Below, piece after piece: positions 22,502 through 33,500 of a stretch of DNA of 64,000 nucleotides. A program made the position numbers and the translations under genes. Every line of letters starts with the position of its first letter. Positions within the stretch are counted from its first letter, which is position 1. Origin of the DNA: Aporrectodea caliginosa (taxonomy: Eukaryota; Annelida; Clitellata; Crassiclitellata; Lumbricidae); assembly GCA_020284085.1 (NCBI GenBank), contig JACEVL010000687.1, positions 27,501 through 91,500 of the forward strand, written 5' to 3'. The notes under the pieces were generated by a model. The model was given only the letters and a program-made list of their open reading frames with translations. It did no database searches and was not told the origin of the DNA.

Positions 22502-25009
22502 ATGGAGAATGAATATTTCGCACCTCTGGTGTCTGTAAAAAGAAGTGCTACTGCTGACCTCTGCAATGTTTGTCAAGCAAACGAAGATGCTGCCGAAGGT
22601 CACGTCGCCCCAGCAACAGCGCACTGCATTGAATGCCACGAGAACCTGTGCGACGAGTGCAGCTGGCATCACAAAAGACAGAAGCTCAGCCGGCTACATA
22701 GAGTTGTTGCTTTGTCAACCGATAATAAATACACAACGGATTGGAAGTCGAGTGTGTGCGACGAACACGGTAAGGTACAGCGGATGTACTGCGTCAAATG
22801 TAAGTTATCCATATGTATGGGATGCTTTGATGAACGTCACCAACTGCACAAATGCACGATGATCAACAAAGCTGCAGAGGATTTCAAGTACCGCATCAAA
22901 TCTGAACTGGAAAAAGTTGCTGAGAGCTATTCGTTCGATACAAACATGAAACGTCTCGTAGAACAGAACGAGAGAGATTTCATCGAAGAATCGAAAAGCT
23001 TACACGATGAAATATTCAGAAGGGGTTCGGAATTGAAAGATATCGTAGAACAACACACAAACAGTCTTTCAAGGGAACTTCTCTTCATATCTGAAAAACG
23101 GCTTAAACAAATGAAAGAAGCGAAAGTAGAAATCAGTAGCCATCTGGTGAAGATTGAAAAGTTCAAAAGTTCCTGTAAGGAGATGTTAGATAACGGGTCC
23201 GCCGGCGAAATCTGCAAAGCTGTCGACAACATTATCGACCAAGCAGGACAAATCAAACGCCGGTCAGATTCCCATAGTTCAACCGAAAACATCACACAGT
23301 CGAAGCTTTCACTTAAGGAGTCTCATATTGAAGACTTTCTCAGTTTGAACAACGTCATTGGTACCATAACAGGTTGGCTGAAATCATGTTTGCACTATTA
23401 ATTAATTAATACTAATAATAATGAAATTTCTATCCTGAACGTAATTATTTCTTTCCTAAGGGATCATTCCTCCCTGTTGCGAATTCGTTTAAAATTACTG
23501 TCAAGAAACCAAATTTCTGTTTGTCACATGTTTTATATACAACGAATATTTTACAGCTTACAAAGGCCCTTCCTGGCTCGTTTCGAACACGATCCATAAT
23601 GGCGTGGCACTCATTAAAATAGGCAACGGAAGTGAAGGATCTCACTCGATGGATTCATAGTAGAGGTTGAGGCCATAGGGTCGCTATAGAAAAGCGTATA
23701 CACTTGCACTGTCTGCCTTATCTTTCGCCGTGCACAATAGATCATCCCTCATAACAGGTATCAGGTATACGAAGACGTATGGATCACCAGGTAGTCTGTT
23801 AAGATATAGTCCAATTCTGTGACACTGTCGCTGATAAAAGAATAATAATATAAACCGACAATAATAGGAGCCCTATTGTAGTAATAGTAATAATTATGTA
23901 GGCAAACAAACTAATATCATTTGCTCTTAGCTGGTGATACGTAAATTGAGGTCCAGTTCTGGCATATTTAGAATGGAAACATTACAGTTTAAAAGTCATA
24001 TTGATGTTGAAAAGGAGTTACAATACAATACAATACAATTAGACATTTGTAACGCGCTTTAACAAGACAAGTCTTGCACGAGAGCGCGTAGTGTAGTCTC
24101 AAGATGTTAAATGTCGTTTTGTACAGAGCACTCTGTCGGATGATAACATCGGCTTGTGTTGGTAACTCGTGTTTTTCTCTAGGTATCTCATATTCGTCAA
24201 TCAGACTGAAAGCAAAGCTAAACATCGGCCAGAGACCAGCATGCGGAGTAACGAAGAGACAGAACAAAATCTACGTCTTGTGCCACAGCCCTTCTTCCAT
24301 TCTTATCTTTCAAGATGACGAACCGTTTCTGCTTCAGACTGAAATCAAAACTGACGCCATTCGAAAACCTTGCGACATAGTAGCAAGTGAGAAGTCGAAA
24401 TGCCTGTTCATCAGTGATAGGGAAAATGAATGCGTTTGGCGGATGGGAGAGGATTTCATGGTCATCAGCTGGTTGACAGGAGTTGGGGATTCATACACTC
24501 TGTCACTAACTCAGGACGATAGACTGATAACAGTAAGAAGGGGTCAGCCTGCCAGTCTGGAATTATACGGACCTCACATTTCCAGCATTCAAAAGATCCT
24601 GAAGCTTCCACGGTGCATTGCAAATCCATGCCACGCAGTAGAGGCTTCGCTCGGTCATTTTCTAGTCTGTTGTGGAGGCTGGAATAGCCACACATCTCAG
24701 TTATACGAGTTAACAGAATACGGGGAAATTCTTCGTCAATTCAACTGTGGAGAGGCATCGGACCTGGGCATTCCTCGCCATCTGTCAGCTGACCTTGATG
24801 GCAGGGTGTTTGTGGCTGACTCGTGGGGTAGCAGGGTGTTACTCTTTGACTTACTATCGGAATCAGGCAAAGAATTCTTGAAAGAGAGCAAAGAAGGAGT
24901 CCTGTCACCGTGGAGACTCTGCTTTGATAATGAGAAGCGGCATCTGATTGTGGTGCACGGCCACAAGAAAAATGGAACTGTTGGAGTTTACAGCTTGGCT
25001 ACAGCATAG
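22502..25009 (+). CDS. B-box/coiled-coil/beta-propeller (TRIM-like) protein, copy 2 (2 exons, 565 aa)
   Basis: Exons 22502-23372 and 24183-25009 join in phase 1 (ACAG|GTTGGC donor, CTCTAG|GT acceptor) into 566 codons with stop. Residues 21-66 form B-box 1 (C21, C24, C42, C45, C50, C53, His pair). Residues 86-116 form B-box 2 (C86-x2-H89, C97, C100, C105, C108, H113, H116). About 125-245 is a charged coiled coil, and 291-565 is a repeat-type beta-propeller resembling NHL modules (D-G-R-V-F-V-A-D-S-W-G-S-R-V-L-L-F). This layout matches TRIM2/3-type proteins without the RING, so E3 ligase activity is not supported; scaffolding or ligand recognition is likelier. The ATG follows a possible 3' splice site (AG 22448-22449), so a 5' UTR or short coding exon may lie upstream. 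The surrounding ~3.1 kb (21964-25060) duplicates 4446-7660. Confidence 0.85.
24014..24100 (-). repeat. Retroelement 3' tail with (ACAAT)n in TRIM copy 2 intron
   Basis: An ACAAT pentanucleotide run is followed by 'aacgcgctttaacaagacaag'. On the minus strand this reads like a retroelement end finishing in (TTGTA)n. The segment is absent from the TRIM copy 1 intron, so it inserted after the duplication. Confidence 0.6.
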
Positions 25010-25499
25010 ACTTAAATCCCCAGGTGGCTGTCTACATGCAAGCTAGAAAAACAACATTTGTTCGAGATTACTTTTACAAACCTGTTGATTCCAATTCAGG
25101 TGCGATTGTTTTTATGTGTTTAAATGTTTTCTGTGTCAGAATCTGCGTTTCTTTTATTGCATTTATCTGACCTTTGAGAGTGTCATGCAATTGCGTTTTG
25201 TTACTGTTAATTTTCCTACACCCTTTAGATTTGCACGTTATTGGATTATATTTGGACAATTTTCATCAGCATCACTCTGTCGATGTAAAGTGTTTTGATC
25301 ATAGTGAATCTGGGATGTGACAAAAACTCTCCATAAGTTCTCACCTTGTATCTGGCAGATAATCTGATGCACTTTCTGAGCAGATCATTACGGGCGTTGT
25401 ATTCGTTCATCACAATTTCCTACATATTATTAGTTTTCTTACACAAAAAGAAAGATGTCGTCTGTATTTAATAACCAATTAACTGGCATTTATTGTACC

Positions 25500-25640
25500 A
25501 TTTGCAGTGATCGGCAAAATACTTTTCAAAGGTATTGTTACACTACAAAATAAAATACTTTTCAAAAGTATTTTGAAAATATAAAATAAATAGTATTTAA
25601 AATACTGTTGAAAATAGTTTTTCAAAATACTTCTGAGAAA
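25500..25640. repeat. Palindromic AT-rich repeat built on AAAATACTTTTCAAA
   Basis: The motif AAATACTTTTCAAA and its complement alternate several times, able to form stem-loops. The layout resembles terminal regions of hAT-type MITEs, but no target duplication could be fixed. Confidence 0.5.
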
Positions 25641-25849
25641 TCAACATTTTGTACTGTCATTGCTGCTCACTGGTGTATATATTTATATTAGTAGTGTACT
25701 TGACGGTGATCTATAGTTTCTAATGACTTGAGGCATTGATAAAATTGTAATTGCAATTAGTAACTTCTACTGGTTCTTCTGCGCTGTGTCTAATGCACAA
25801 GGCATCAACCGATGGCACACCAAAACCAAATAATTATGAAATCAGGTCA

Positions 25850-26868
25850 ATGTCCAGAAGATCAGTCCGTATAGGTAGAGAGGCAGTCTATGGTGGATAA
25901 GCAATTTGAAAGAGGTCAGTTTTAAGCTGAGAACGAATGACAAGCGACTGAGCAGAGTGGACGGACACAGGGAGAGAGTTCCAAAATCTAGTAGGTCCAG
26001 CAACCAAAACAGCTCGTTCACAAGAACTGTTACAGGTCTTGATTTAGGTATGACCAGACAAAGATAATTAGATGACATCGTTGAATAATGATAATTCTGA
26101 GAAACAATTACTGATTTAAGCATTGTGACTGGACAGAGTTCACAGTTTTAGAAGCTATGAGCCTCACTTTTAAACTAAATCTTTGCTGAATAGGAAGCCA
26201 ACGCAAATATTTATGCTCAGGGTATTATGTTCATATTTAGATGTATTAGTTATGAGTCTAGTCAAAGAGTTCTGACCTCTCTGCGGCTTCAGCATGTTTG
26301 ACTTATTTATACCAGTAAGAAGCTGGTTACAGTAATCTAGGTGACTGGAAACCAGAGCATTTGCAATAGATATCCTTGCAGACATGGGCACATAATGTCT
26401 AATTCTGCATTTGTCACGAATGAACATATAACCATGATTACTTACATAATCTGTTTACATGGTCGATGGGAGAGAGACGTGGTAAAATTGAAAATAATTC
26501 CTAAGTTATATGAGTAGCGTGTGCCAGCTCAACAATTGAGTCACCCAGTTTCAATGACTCAAGCTGATCAAATTTGTTAAGGTACTCTGGGGTGACTAGT
26601 AGCAGAATTCAGTCTTCGATGGGTTAAGTAAGAGTTTATTGGCCGCCTTCCAAAGTTGTGCCCGTGTACCTCATCAAAGACAGCAGACAACAGCTGCACA
26701 GATGAGTCACATGGCAAACTGTTTAATTAAATGTAGATTTGAGTAGCCTATCAGCAGCATCGAAATTATATCCCAGCGAATGACTGTCCAGCAATGTTCC
26801 TAGTGGCGTGGTTTATCATGTCGTTTATAATGTAGACAAAAGTGGACCAAGCACAGAACTCTGATAAT
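25850..26868 (-). mobile_element. Degraded CR1-type LINE fragment
   Basis: On the minus strand the frame at 26427-26170 reads I-A-N-A-L-V-S-S-H-L-D-Y-C-N-Q-L-L and R-L-I-T-N-T, the typical post-RT region. Further 5', at 26870-26700, a broken RT core with I-N-D-M-I-N-H is readable. Stops and frameshifts are frequent, so it is an old relic. Its 5' side abuts a mariner relic. Confidence 0.75.
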
Positions 26869-26872
26869 TATA

Positions 26873-27442
26873 CACGGTGATTCAATAAAAAGTAAGCCAA
26901 ACTATATAAACAAATATTAAAACGAACTATATTTTATTAATAATATTTTCAAAATAAAAATATGCACATACTTACTTTTTATTTTAATGACTGCCCGGTT
27001 TTTATTTCCTACTCAAAAAAGCAGACGATAATACGATAGAAAACATAAACAAGAAACTAGCAATTTCCGAAAACAATGCCTTTTAGTAAAGAAGATTTAC
27101 ACATGATAAAAGGTTTGAGGGAATCCAAGAATTACAGCAGCCGTCAATTTCTACAAGAGTTTCCAGAAAAAACACTGGACCAGAAGCGGATTAGATAAAT
27201 TGCTTCGAAAAATTAGCGTAGCACTAGTAGCAAAGATGTTAGAGCCGTACGGCTCTAACATCTTTGCTAGCAGGGTCAGTCTTACGTGCAAGCAGAAGGA
27301 GGACATTTTGAACATCTTCTTTAATTAAATAATCAAACCATACTACTGAGAGTTTCTTCACAAAAATATTAAATACTGTTTTCATGTTAGAAGTACTTAT
27401 ATGAAGTACAAAGTTTGGCTTACTTTTCATTGAATCACGGTG
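26873..27442 (+). mobile_element. Internally deleted mariner-like transposon, TA target
   Basis: The ends CACGGTGATTCAAT..AAAAGTAAGCCAAACT and the complement form ~31-bp TIRs, flanked by TA (26871-26872; 27443-27444). A frame from ATG 27076 reads M-P-F-S-K-E-D-L, L-R-E-S-K-N-Y and F-L-Q-E-F-P, the start of a mariner-like DNA-binding domain, then breaks. The catalytic D residues are absent; most of the transposase is deleted. The perfect 42-bp palindrome (27228-27269) lies at the apparent deletion junction. Confidence 0.82.
27228..27269. repeat. Perfect 42-bp palindrome inside mariner relic
   Basis: The arm TAGCAAAGATGTTAGAGCC (27228-27246), centre GTAC (27247-27250) and exact complementary arm (27251-27269) have no mismatch and no spacer beyond the self-complementary GTAC. 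Pairing stops abruptly on both sides (G opposite G). Confidence 0.97.
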
Positions 27443-27574
27443 TATATATTCTGATACAGCAACTTCACAAGTAGGCTAGTTTGTGTGATCAGAAGATTAT
27501 TAATCTTTCGAAACATCACATTCTAGTCGAGGTCTTAATCCTTTTAAGATTAAAATATATCTCCTACTTCGACT

Positions 27575-27669
27575 CTCGAAGCATTAGTGTTTAATTGGCG
27601 TAAAGCTGTCGTTTTGCATCACTGTTTTATGCATTTATATTCATGAGAGCACATCAGTTCGATCTATGC
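27575..27669 (+). promoter_or_regulatory. Distal upstream block of channel B, shared with channel C
   Basis: The run from 'cgaagcattagtgtttaattggcg' through 'gagagcacatcagttcgatctat' is nearly identical to 46533-46625 upstream of channel C, where it is contiguous with the proximal upstream block. In B it is separated from that block by ~2.5 kb of nested transposons. Promoter or enhancer function is inferred only. Confidence 0.5.
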
Positions 27670-28660
27670 CCTTGCGGACGCATCCCCAAATTTGGCCATG
27701 TCTCAGGTAACATGCTGGATGTGCTTCATTGGCTCCACCTCCTGCAGCGGATCTCGTATCGGATCATTGATTTGGTATGGCGGTTCTTGCTGGACCTCGC
27801 CCCCTCCTATCTACGCGACCTCTACGGAACTACCTTGGGTGCTCCGGGTCGTCGCTCTCTCCGCTCTACTGAGCGGGTCGTGCTCATGGTCAGTGGCGTC
27901 TACCAATGGGGGGTTTGGAGACCGATCTCCATCGAACTTCAAAAGTGGGGGGTTTGAGCGATTTTGGCCGAAAGTGGGGGGGTTTCATTTTTTTATGATA
28001 TATCTTTTCTCCTGTATGATTGTGATAATATTAACCCACATTAAACCATTATCGTGGGATCGAAATTCTCTTGTTTCCATAACAGTAGCAAACGGCTTGT
28101 ACAACAGAACACTTACTGCACAGCCTGCACTGCCATGGGGTGGGGTGGGGTTGGGTTGGAGACCCCGTTATATCAAGGCATGGACCCCTGGGTATACCAG
28201 GCGTCCGTGTATCAAGGCAGCTGCCTGTACCCTTATGAGTCTACAGCCAACGGGCCAACGGCTTACGCGATATACCGGCCAAACATTTGGGGAGGGTTGA
28301 GGACCCTGAGGTTGCTGCGCTAATGCATGGAGTACTAATTCGGTATCCCCGGCTAATGACAGGGCGGCCCAGACTGGCAGCGTTCTCCGCTGCAAACCTG
28401 CAATCTGCATCACGTGTATCATCACTTCAGCCGTTATCTGGCTCAGCCATCGAAATGGCTCATCTCTAGCCCTCTCTGACCTGTCCAGTCAGTGTGTGGC
28501 GGACATTTCAAATGAAAATATATGCATAGGAGTAATAATTATAGCCTGCGTTGGACTCACGAATATATGAACGCGTTGCGAGTTGATTCATTTAGCCTAC
28601 TTTATTTCTTCTGACTTCTGAGTGAGTATTTTTTATGAAATGATACACAATGATAAACAG

Positions 28661-28895
28661 GGACGAGGTGGTGTATCGGTATGTTCTCTGCCTTGTAACC
28701 GGAAGGTCGCAGGTTGAATCTACCTCAAGCATGTTGAAGCAACTGTGTAGCGACCCTGGACAAGTTGCTCACCCTCAATTGTCTGTGAGGAAGCAGGAAG
28801 GCAACGGGAAACCACCTTAATCGTATTATCCCGGGTGGCATAAAAAACAATGGATCTGCCTTCTGGTAGAGAACTCCGCATCATCATCATCAAAT
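28661..28895 (+). mobile_element. tRNA-derived SINE nested in the hAT element
   Basis: Pol III box A TGGTGTATCGG (28669-28679) and box B GGTTGAATCTA (28712-28722) are spaced as in a tRNA head. A body containing 'ggcaacgggaaaccacctta' follows, then an ATC-repeat tail (28879-28893). It is the third nesting level: SINE in hAT in LINE. Confidence 0.8.
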
Positions 28896-29569
28896 GAAAA
28901 GTCCTATTCTTATAGCAGTATAGCCACATTGCAAATAGCTAATAACAGATCTATAGATTGTGCGCAAATCATGGCCAGGCCTTACAGGACAAATCATGGC
29001 CAGTGTCCTTACTGTGTAGCTAGATGGTGCATTAAAGACTTTAAACACTTAAAGTCATTCTAACTAACTAACTATAGCCAGATTGACGCCAAACTTCAGC
29101 TTGGTATAGAAAAACACCTAAGATGTCCTTAAATACACTTATTTAGAAAATATATCTCTAAATTTGTTATTTCGCCAGCCAGAGGCCAAACGAAAAAATA
29201 ATGTTTTAACTGTCATTTCTTAAATTCTTAAACAGCTTTAGTCCGATTGACTTCAAACTTGACCTATAGATAAGGTCATAAGGAGTGAAGGGTTCCAAAT
29301 AACATGGTAACAACAGACGTAAAATTCATCCCAATGATCTATTTTATATCTTTTTGGCCCAGCCCCATGTTGTGTCAGGGTTAGAAGGATCATTTCTTGC
29401 TGACTTTCTTCACAAAGAAAAAAGTCCAGGAAAAGGATATATGTTTGTTGGTATTCATGCATTATCACCGGCCGTTAACACTTTCACATTAATTTTTCTT
29501 TTACCGTCTTGAAATAGCTTTAGGCAAGAGTAGGGCCTTGAGTAGGGATGCATTGCTTTTGTGAAGGAT

Positions 29570-29700
29570 ACATAATATATAATATAATTATATATAATAT
29601 ATATAATATATATATCATATATAATATATATATAATATATATATCATATATATATTATATCATATATATATATTATATATATAAAATATATATATACACT
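29570..29700. repeat. Cryptic AT dinucleotide repeat within hAT element
   Basis: About 130 bp composed almost wholly of TATA/ATAT with scattered C. It is self-complementary over most of its length. Confidence 0.9.
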
Positions 29701-30155
29701 GAAAGCACTGAAATATATTAGTGTCTACATAGTAATATTTTAAATAATTTTTAGTAAAAATTTTAATTTACTAAATTAGTTTTAATAGCTGAAAAAGGTC
29801 CCGGAACGCCGTTCCGGCCGAAAAAAGCACTGCACCGAAATGTGTGTTTCAGATGCCAAATTTTTTTGGGCCCAGTGGGGGGTTGGTTCTCCATTGACTA
29901 CTGGGGGGGTTAGACGCCACTGCTCATGGTCCCTTTTGCCCGCACTGCTACTAAGCAGAATCGCGTCTTCTCAGTGGTTGGCCCTTCGCTCTGAAACGGG
30001 CTCCCCTTGGCGCTGCGATTGCATCCCAGAATCCACTCGGAATCTTTCTATACTTGCCTTAAAACAGTCTTTTTCAGCCTTGCTGGTGTCGGGAGCGCTC
30101 CTGAGTAGTAACCTTGAAGGGCGCTATATAAATCTTCGTAATGAATGATTGAATG

Positions 30156-30529
30156 AATTAGTGATACCAACTGTATACATGGAAACTTCGCGTCAATTTG
30201 GTTTCGAGTAGTTAAGCCAATATGAACATGTCAATATACCTCGCAACACGAACGTAGATAGGCCTATAATTATAAGCTTTTTGCGATGGCGTGCAGAGAT
30301 GTCAATTATACTCGGGTCATCGTGTATGTGGCTACATAAGCTTCTAACGATTGCGTGGACTAACAGCTTTTCGATGACGCGCGGTTCATTTACTCTGACC
30401 ACCACTGTCATTTTGATCGTTTAACGTTTGGTAGGTTAATGCTGCAAGAATAGGTTATGCTAACATGAACGTTTAACCTTTGTGGTAACCTCTACGTCTC
30501 GCTCAGTGGAGATTGAAGTTTTCGCCACT
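30156..30529 (+). promoter_or_regulatory. Proximal upstream/5' UTR block of channel B
   Basis: The whole interval aligns with 46635-46998 upstream of C. A core TCATTTTGATC followed by GTAGGTT (30408-30445) recurs upstream of D at 55102-55138. Near the ATG both B and C read 'tctcgctcagtgga' then 'attgaagttttcgc'. Start site unknown; regulatory role inferred from conservation. Confidence 0.45.
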
Positions 30530-33500
30530 ATGGCCAGGAAACAAATACATGGGCAAATCGCTGATTTGGAGAATAATAGATTTGGAAACGGCAGTGACGA
30601 AAGTGATACTCGAGCGAAAATAAGAAACTTTGTCCGTGAAGTGTCTATCATAGGTGCCCGTAACTTGGCAGATAGTTCGATCCATGCTCTAAATAAGGCA
30701 ATATGGGCTGCGCTGTTGTTATTTGGCTTCGGTTTAGCGATATATCAGATACAAGATCGCATACGTTTCTGTATGAGTAATCCAGTTCAAACAGAAACCG
30801 ATATCGTACAAGCTCCGGAGCTCAAGTTTCCGCAAATTACAATCTGCAATGAAAATACAGTAAGGAAATCAGCTGCGAAAGAATACGGTAAGTAAACACA
30901 GCTATTAGGCCTATTAGCAGTAATAAAAGGTTTTGCTAATTAAGATGCACTAAAGTCCTAAAGTCCGTTGAAGTCAGCGCTCGCAAACAAGCTGCTGTTG
31001 GAATTTGGAGTTTAATATTGCGTCGATCCTAGAAGAACACAACCAGGGCCGCATTAAGGCTAGTGCGAGCCCGGGTGCTGTGATTACCTTTCAAAGACCC
31101 CCTCTGTCAACCACCGGTCCACCATGCACATATTAATGAAATGCGGGCCCCTCAAAATTGCGGGCCCGGGTGCTGCAGCACCCTTAGCACCTCATTAATG
31201 TGGGCCTGACACAACATTATTTGAGGTCCATAACGTTATAAATATTATGCCTCCTATCTTGTAATTAATGCATGCCAATTGGACTTTGGTTTAAGTCCCC
31301 GTAAAACTTCCGCTCAGAAGAGGATAGTGCTTGCAGATGTCTTATTGTAATTTGTAATTGTAGAGGTAAATTTGTATATACTTGAACGGCAGGTAAACTA
31401 TAGATTATGCGGGATTAGGCATTCGTCTTTATCGATGTCAATTGTGGAGATGTGAATGATAAAGATGAAAATAGCAAACTTTCAATAAACTCTTTTCCGT
31501 TGTCTGACAGATAATAATCCAACTACGATCTACGGAAAGTGATAAGTTATGAGCTGCTATTGTTTTTTTAGTTAAGTGCTTAGAAAAAGTAGTATTATGA
31601 GTAATAATAATAATATTCTTCTTTGTTAATTCAAACCAGCGAAATATGCTCTAATATTGCATAACATAGTAGGCCTAGTAACAGATGTACAAATTTAACA
31701 GGAGTCGAATTTAACTGGATGGCGGCCTACAAGATGTCAATCTGTCCTACTGCTCATTTTACCAACGCCACTTAGCAAATGGAAGGCTGCGTTAAACTTA
31801 AGGGGCTGGAGGGTTTCGAACCCGCGTCCTTCTGATCTTCGTGCAAGCGTGTTACCATTCAACCATCTCCTTATAGTATTGAAGCAAATAATATTATTGT
31901 CTGAGCATTTTGATGGCCTGTGTAAGCAATTCTGATGTTTACAGTAACTAAAGTAGGCCTATTTTGATTGCTTTGTTCGAACTACATGTATCTGCAGTCT
32001 ATTATTTATTTCAGTCTGAAAATTATTCTGAAGATGTTATTGAACTTTAAGGTTTGGACCAAGTTTTGCAACAAATGTTTCCACCTTTCCCAGAGCAGAG
32101 TGTGCCTACACCAAATCTGACCCTGCTTAGTCAGTCAAAGAAGACGTCCGAAGAATGGGCTGAGATACGTCTAAATTTATCACAGCCCTACTACAATGCC
32201 GTTCAATATGTACGTATACAATATTGACTGTGAAATACACCTACATTCATTCATTCATTCATTCGAGAATTTATATAGCGCCCCTTCAAGAAAACTACTC
32301 AGAGTAGATGTATTGGCTTAGCCTACCTGTATAATTATACGTGGATATTATTTAGCTGGATCCGGAAAAATTCTTGGCCGGACTCGGGTAACTTGATGAA
32401 CAAAAGGTTACTTAAAAATTTCTTTCCGTACTAATTTTTTAATAATTGTATTTTTTTAATTAACAGTGTCTTTAAATTGACTTCGTCGTAGTCTATAATC
32501 AATTGCGTCTGCTTCAACCACCTGCGTCAGACTCGCACGATACGCTGTTCGCGTACAACTCAAGCAGCAACAATCCTGGTGCATGCATTCATGTGCTCTT
32601 TATAGCAATGCCATTTATGCAGATCCAACTCATTCCTGCATAAGTCGGCAAGATTCCTAAATTTGGTCACGTCAAGGTTCACGTGAGAGGATCTGCACCG
32701 GATACCTATGCAAAGCGCATTGAGTTTAAGATATTTATGCTCATGCGTAGGCCCTGATTGTCTACCAGGCGCTGCTCCATCTGATCTCAAGGAGCTGTGT
32801 GTCTCAGTATCTTCCTCACCTGGTCGCAGATTTCTCCTCTCTGCCACGCAAAGCGACTTTGTTGTTTCACCTGTCCGAAATTCCACTGTTCAGCACAGGT
32901 GTTTTGCTGTCCATCCTCCTGGAATAAGACCCACGATGCCAAACCGATGGGGAACTGCATAGCATGAGTCTTGGAATCCGCTGATCGAGTGTAAAATTTG
33001 GTGGCATAATGAGTGGACAAGAAGCTGCGATATGTTGGTTAATAGAAATTTTATGTACATGTAATACTCTGCGAATTTTAAGACAGATTTTTAGCAGAAC
33101 CTTTTGAGCAGCAAACGCAGTAATTTCAATGTGGGTTTGTGCAGATATACTACTTTTGATCCATCTGCTGTTTGTGCAGATATACTATCAACCAACATTG
33201 AAATCACTGCACTTGCTAGACAAAAAGTTCTGTTATCATCTTTAAATTAAGCAGTCTTTAAATTGACGTAGTTTTAGTCTATTACCGGTAGGCCAAAGAC
33301 CTCTGAGCTGTTTTAGACCTTTGAATCAGACAGGAGTTGCTGTTTGTGTTCTGATCCAGAGTTTCTGTCTTTTTGCCGGAGAATTTTGACCCATCTGCTG
33401 TTTGTGCAGATTTCTCTTGGTGATACGAATTAGGAGTTACAACATGACGGCTAGAAACCAGGAAGTTTGCGAATTAAACGGAGTACTTAAGGCATATGCA

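Larger units (their letters stand above)
27891..29922. mobile_element. 2.03-kb non-autonomous hAT-type element, TSD CTCATGGT
   Basis: The ends CAGTGGCGTCTA (27891) and TAGACGCCACTG (to 29922) are inverted, followed inward by G-rich tracts, and flanked by perfect 8-bp duplications CTCATGGT at 27883-27890 and 29923-29930. CA..TG termini and 8-bp targets are hallmarks of hAT elements. I see no transposase. The interior carries a tRNA-derived SINE, an AT-dinucleotide tract and a GC-rich stretch (28130-28480) of unknown origin with a ~200-codon open frame (27692-28300) that overruns the left element boundary and is therefore not a gene. Confidence 0.88.
27671..30155 (+). mobile_element. 5'-truncated LINE 3' end, split by a hAT-type insertion
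   Basis: The parts 27671-27890 and 29931-30155 join across a hAT element. The first reads in frame L-H-W-L-H-L-L-Q-R-I-S-Y-R-I and L-A-P-S-Y-L-R-D-L, the C-terminal LINE ORF2 region. The second ends 'gggcgctatataaatcttcg' and a TGAATGA tail, like the fragment at 32244-32315. Channel C has the empty site near 46630. The insertion splits the upstream region of channel B. Confidence 0.8.

Noticed and set aside
27692..28300. 202-codon open frame
   Set aside because: It runs across the boundary between the LINE end and the hAT element (27890/27891), so it is a chance fusion; no start context or domain.
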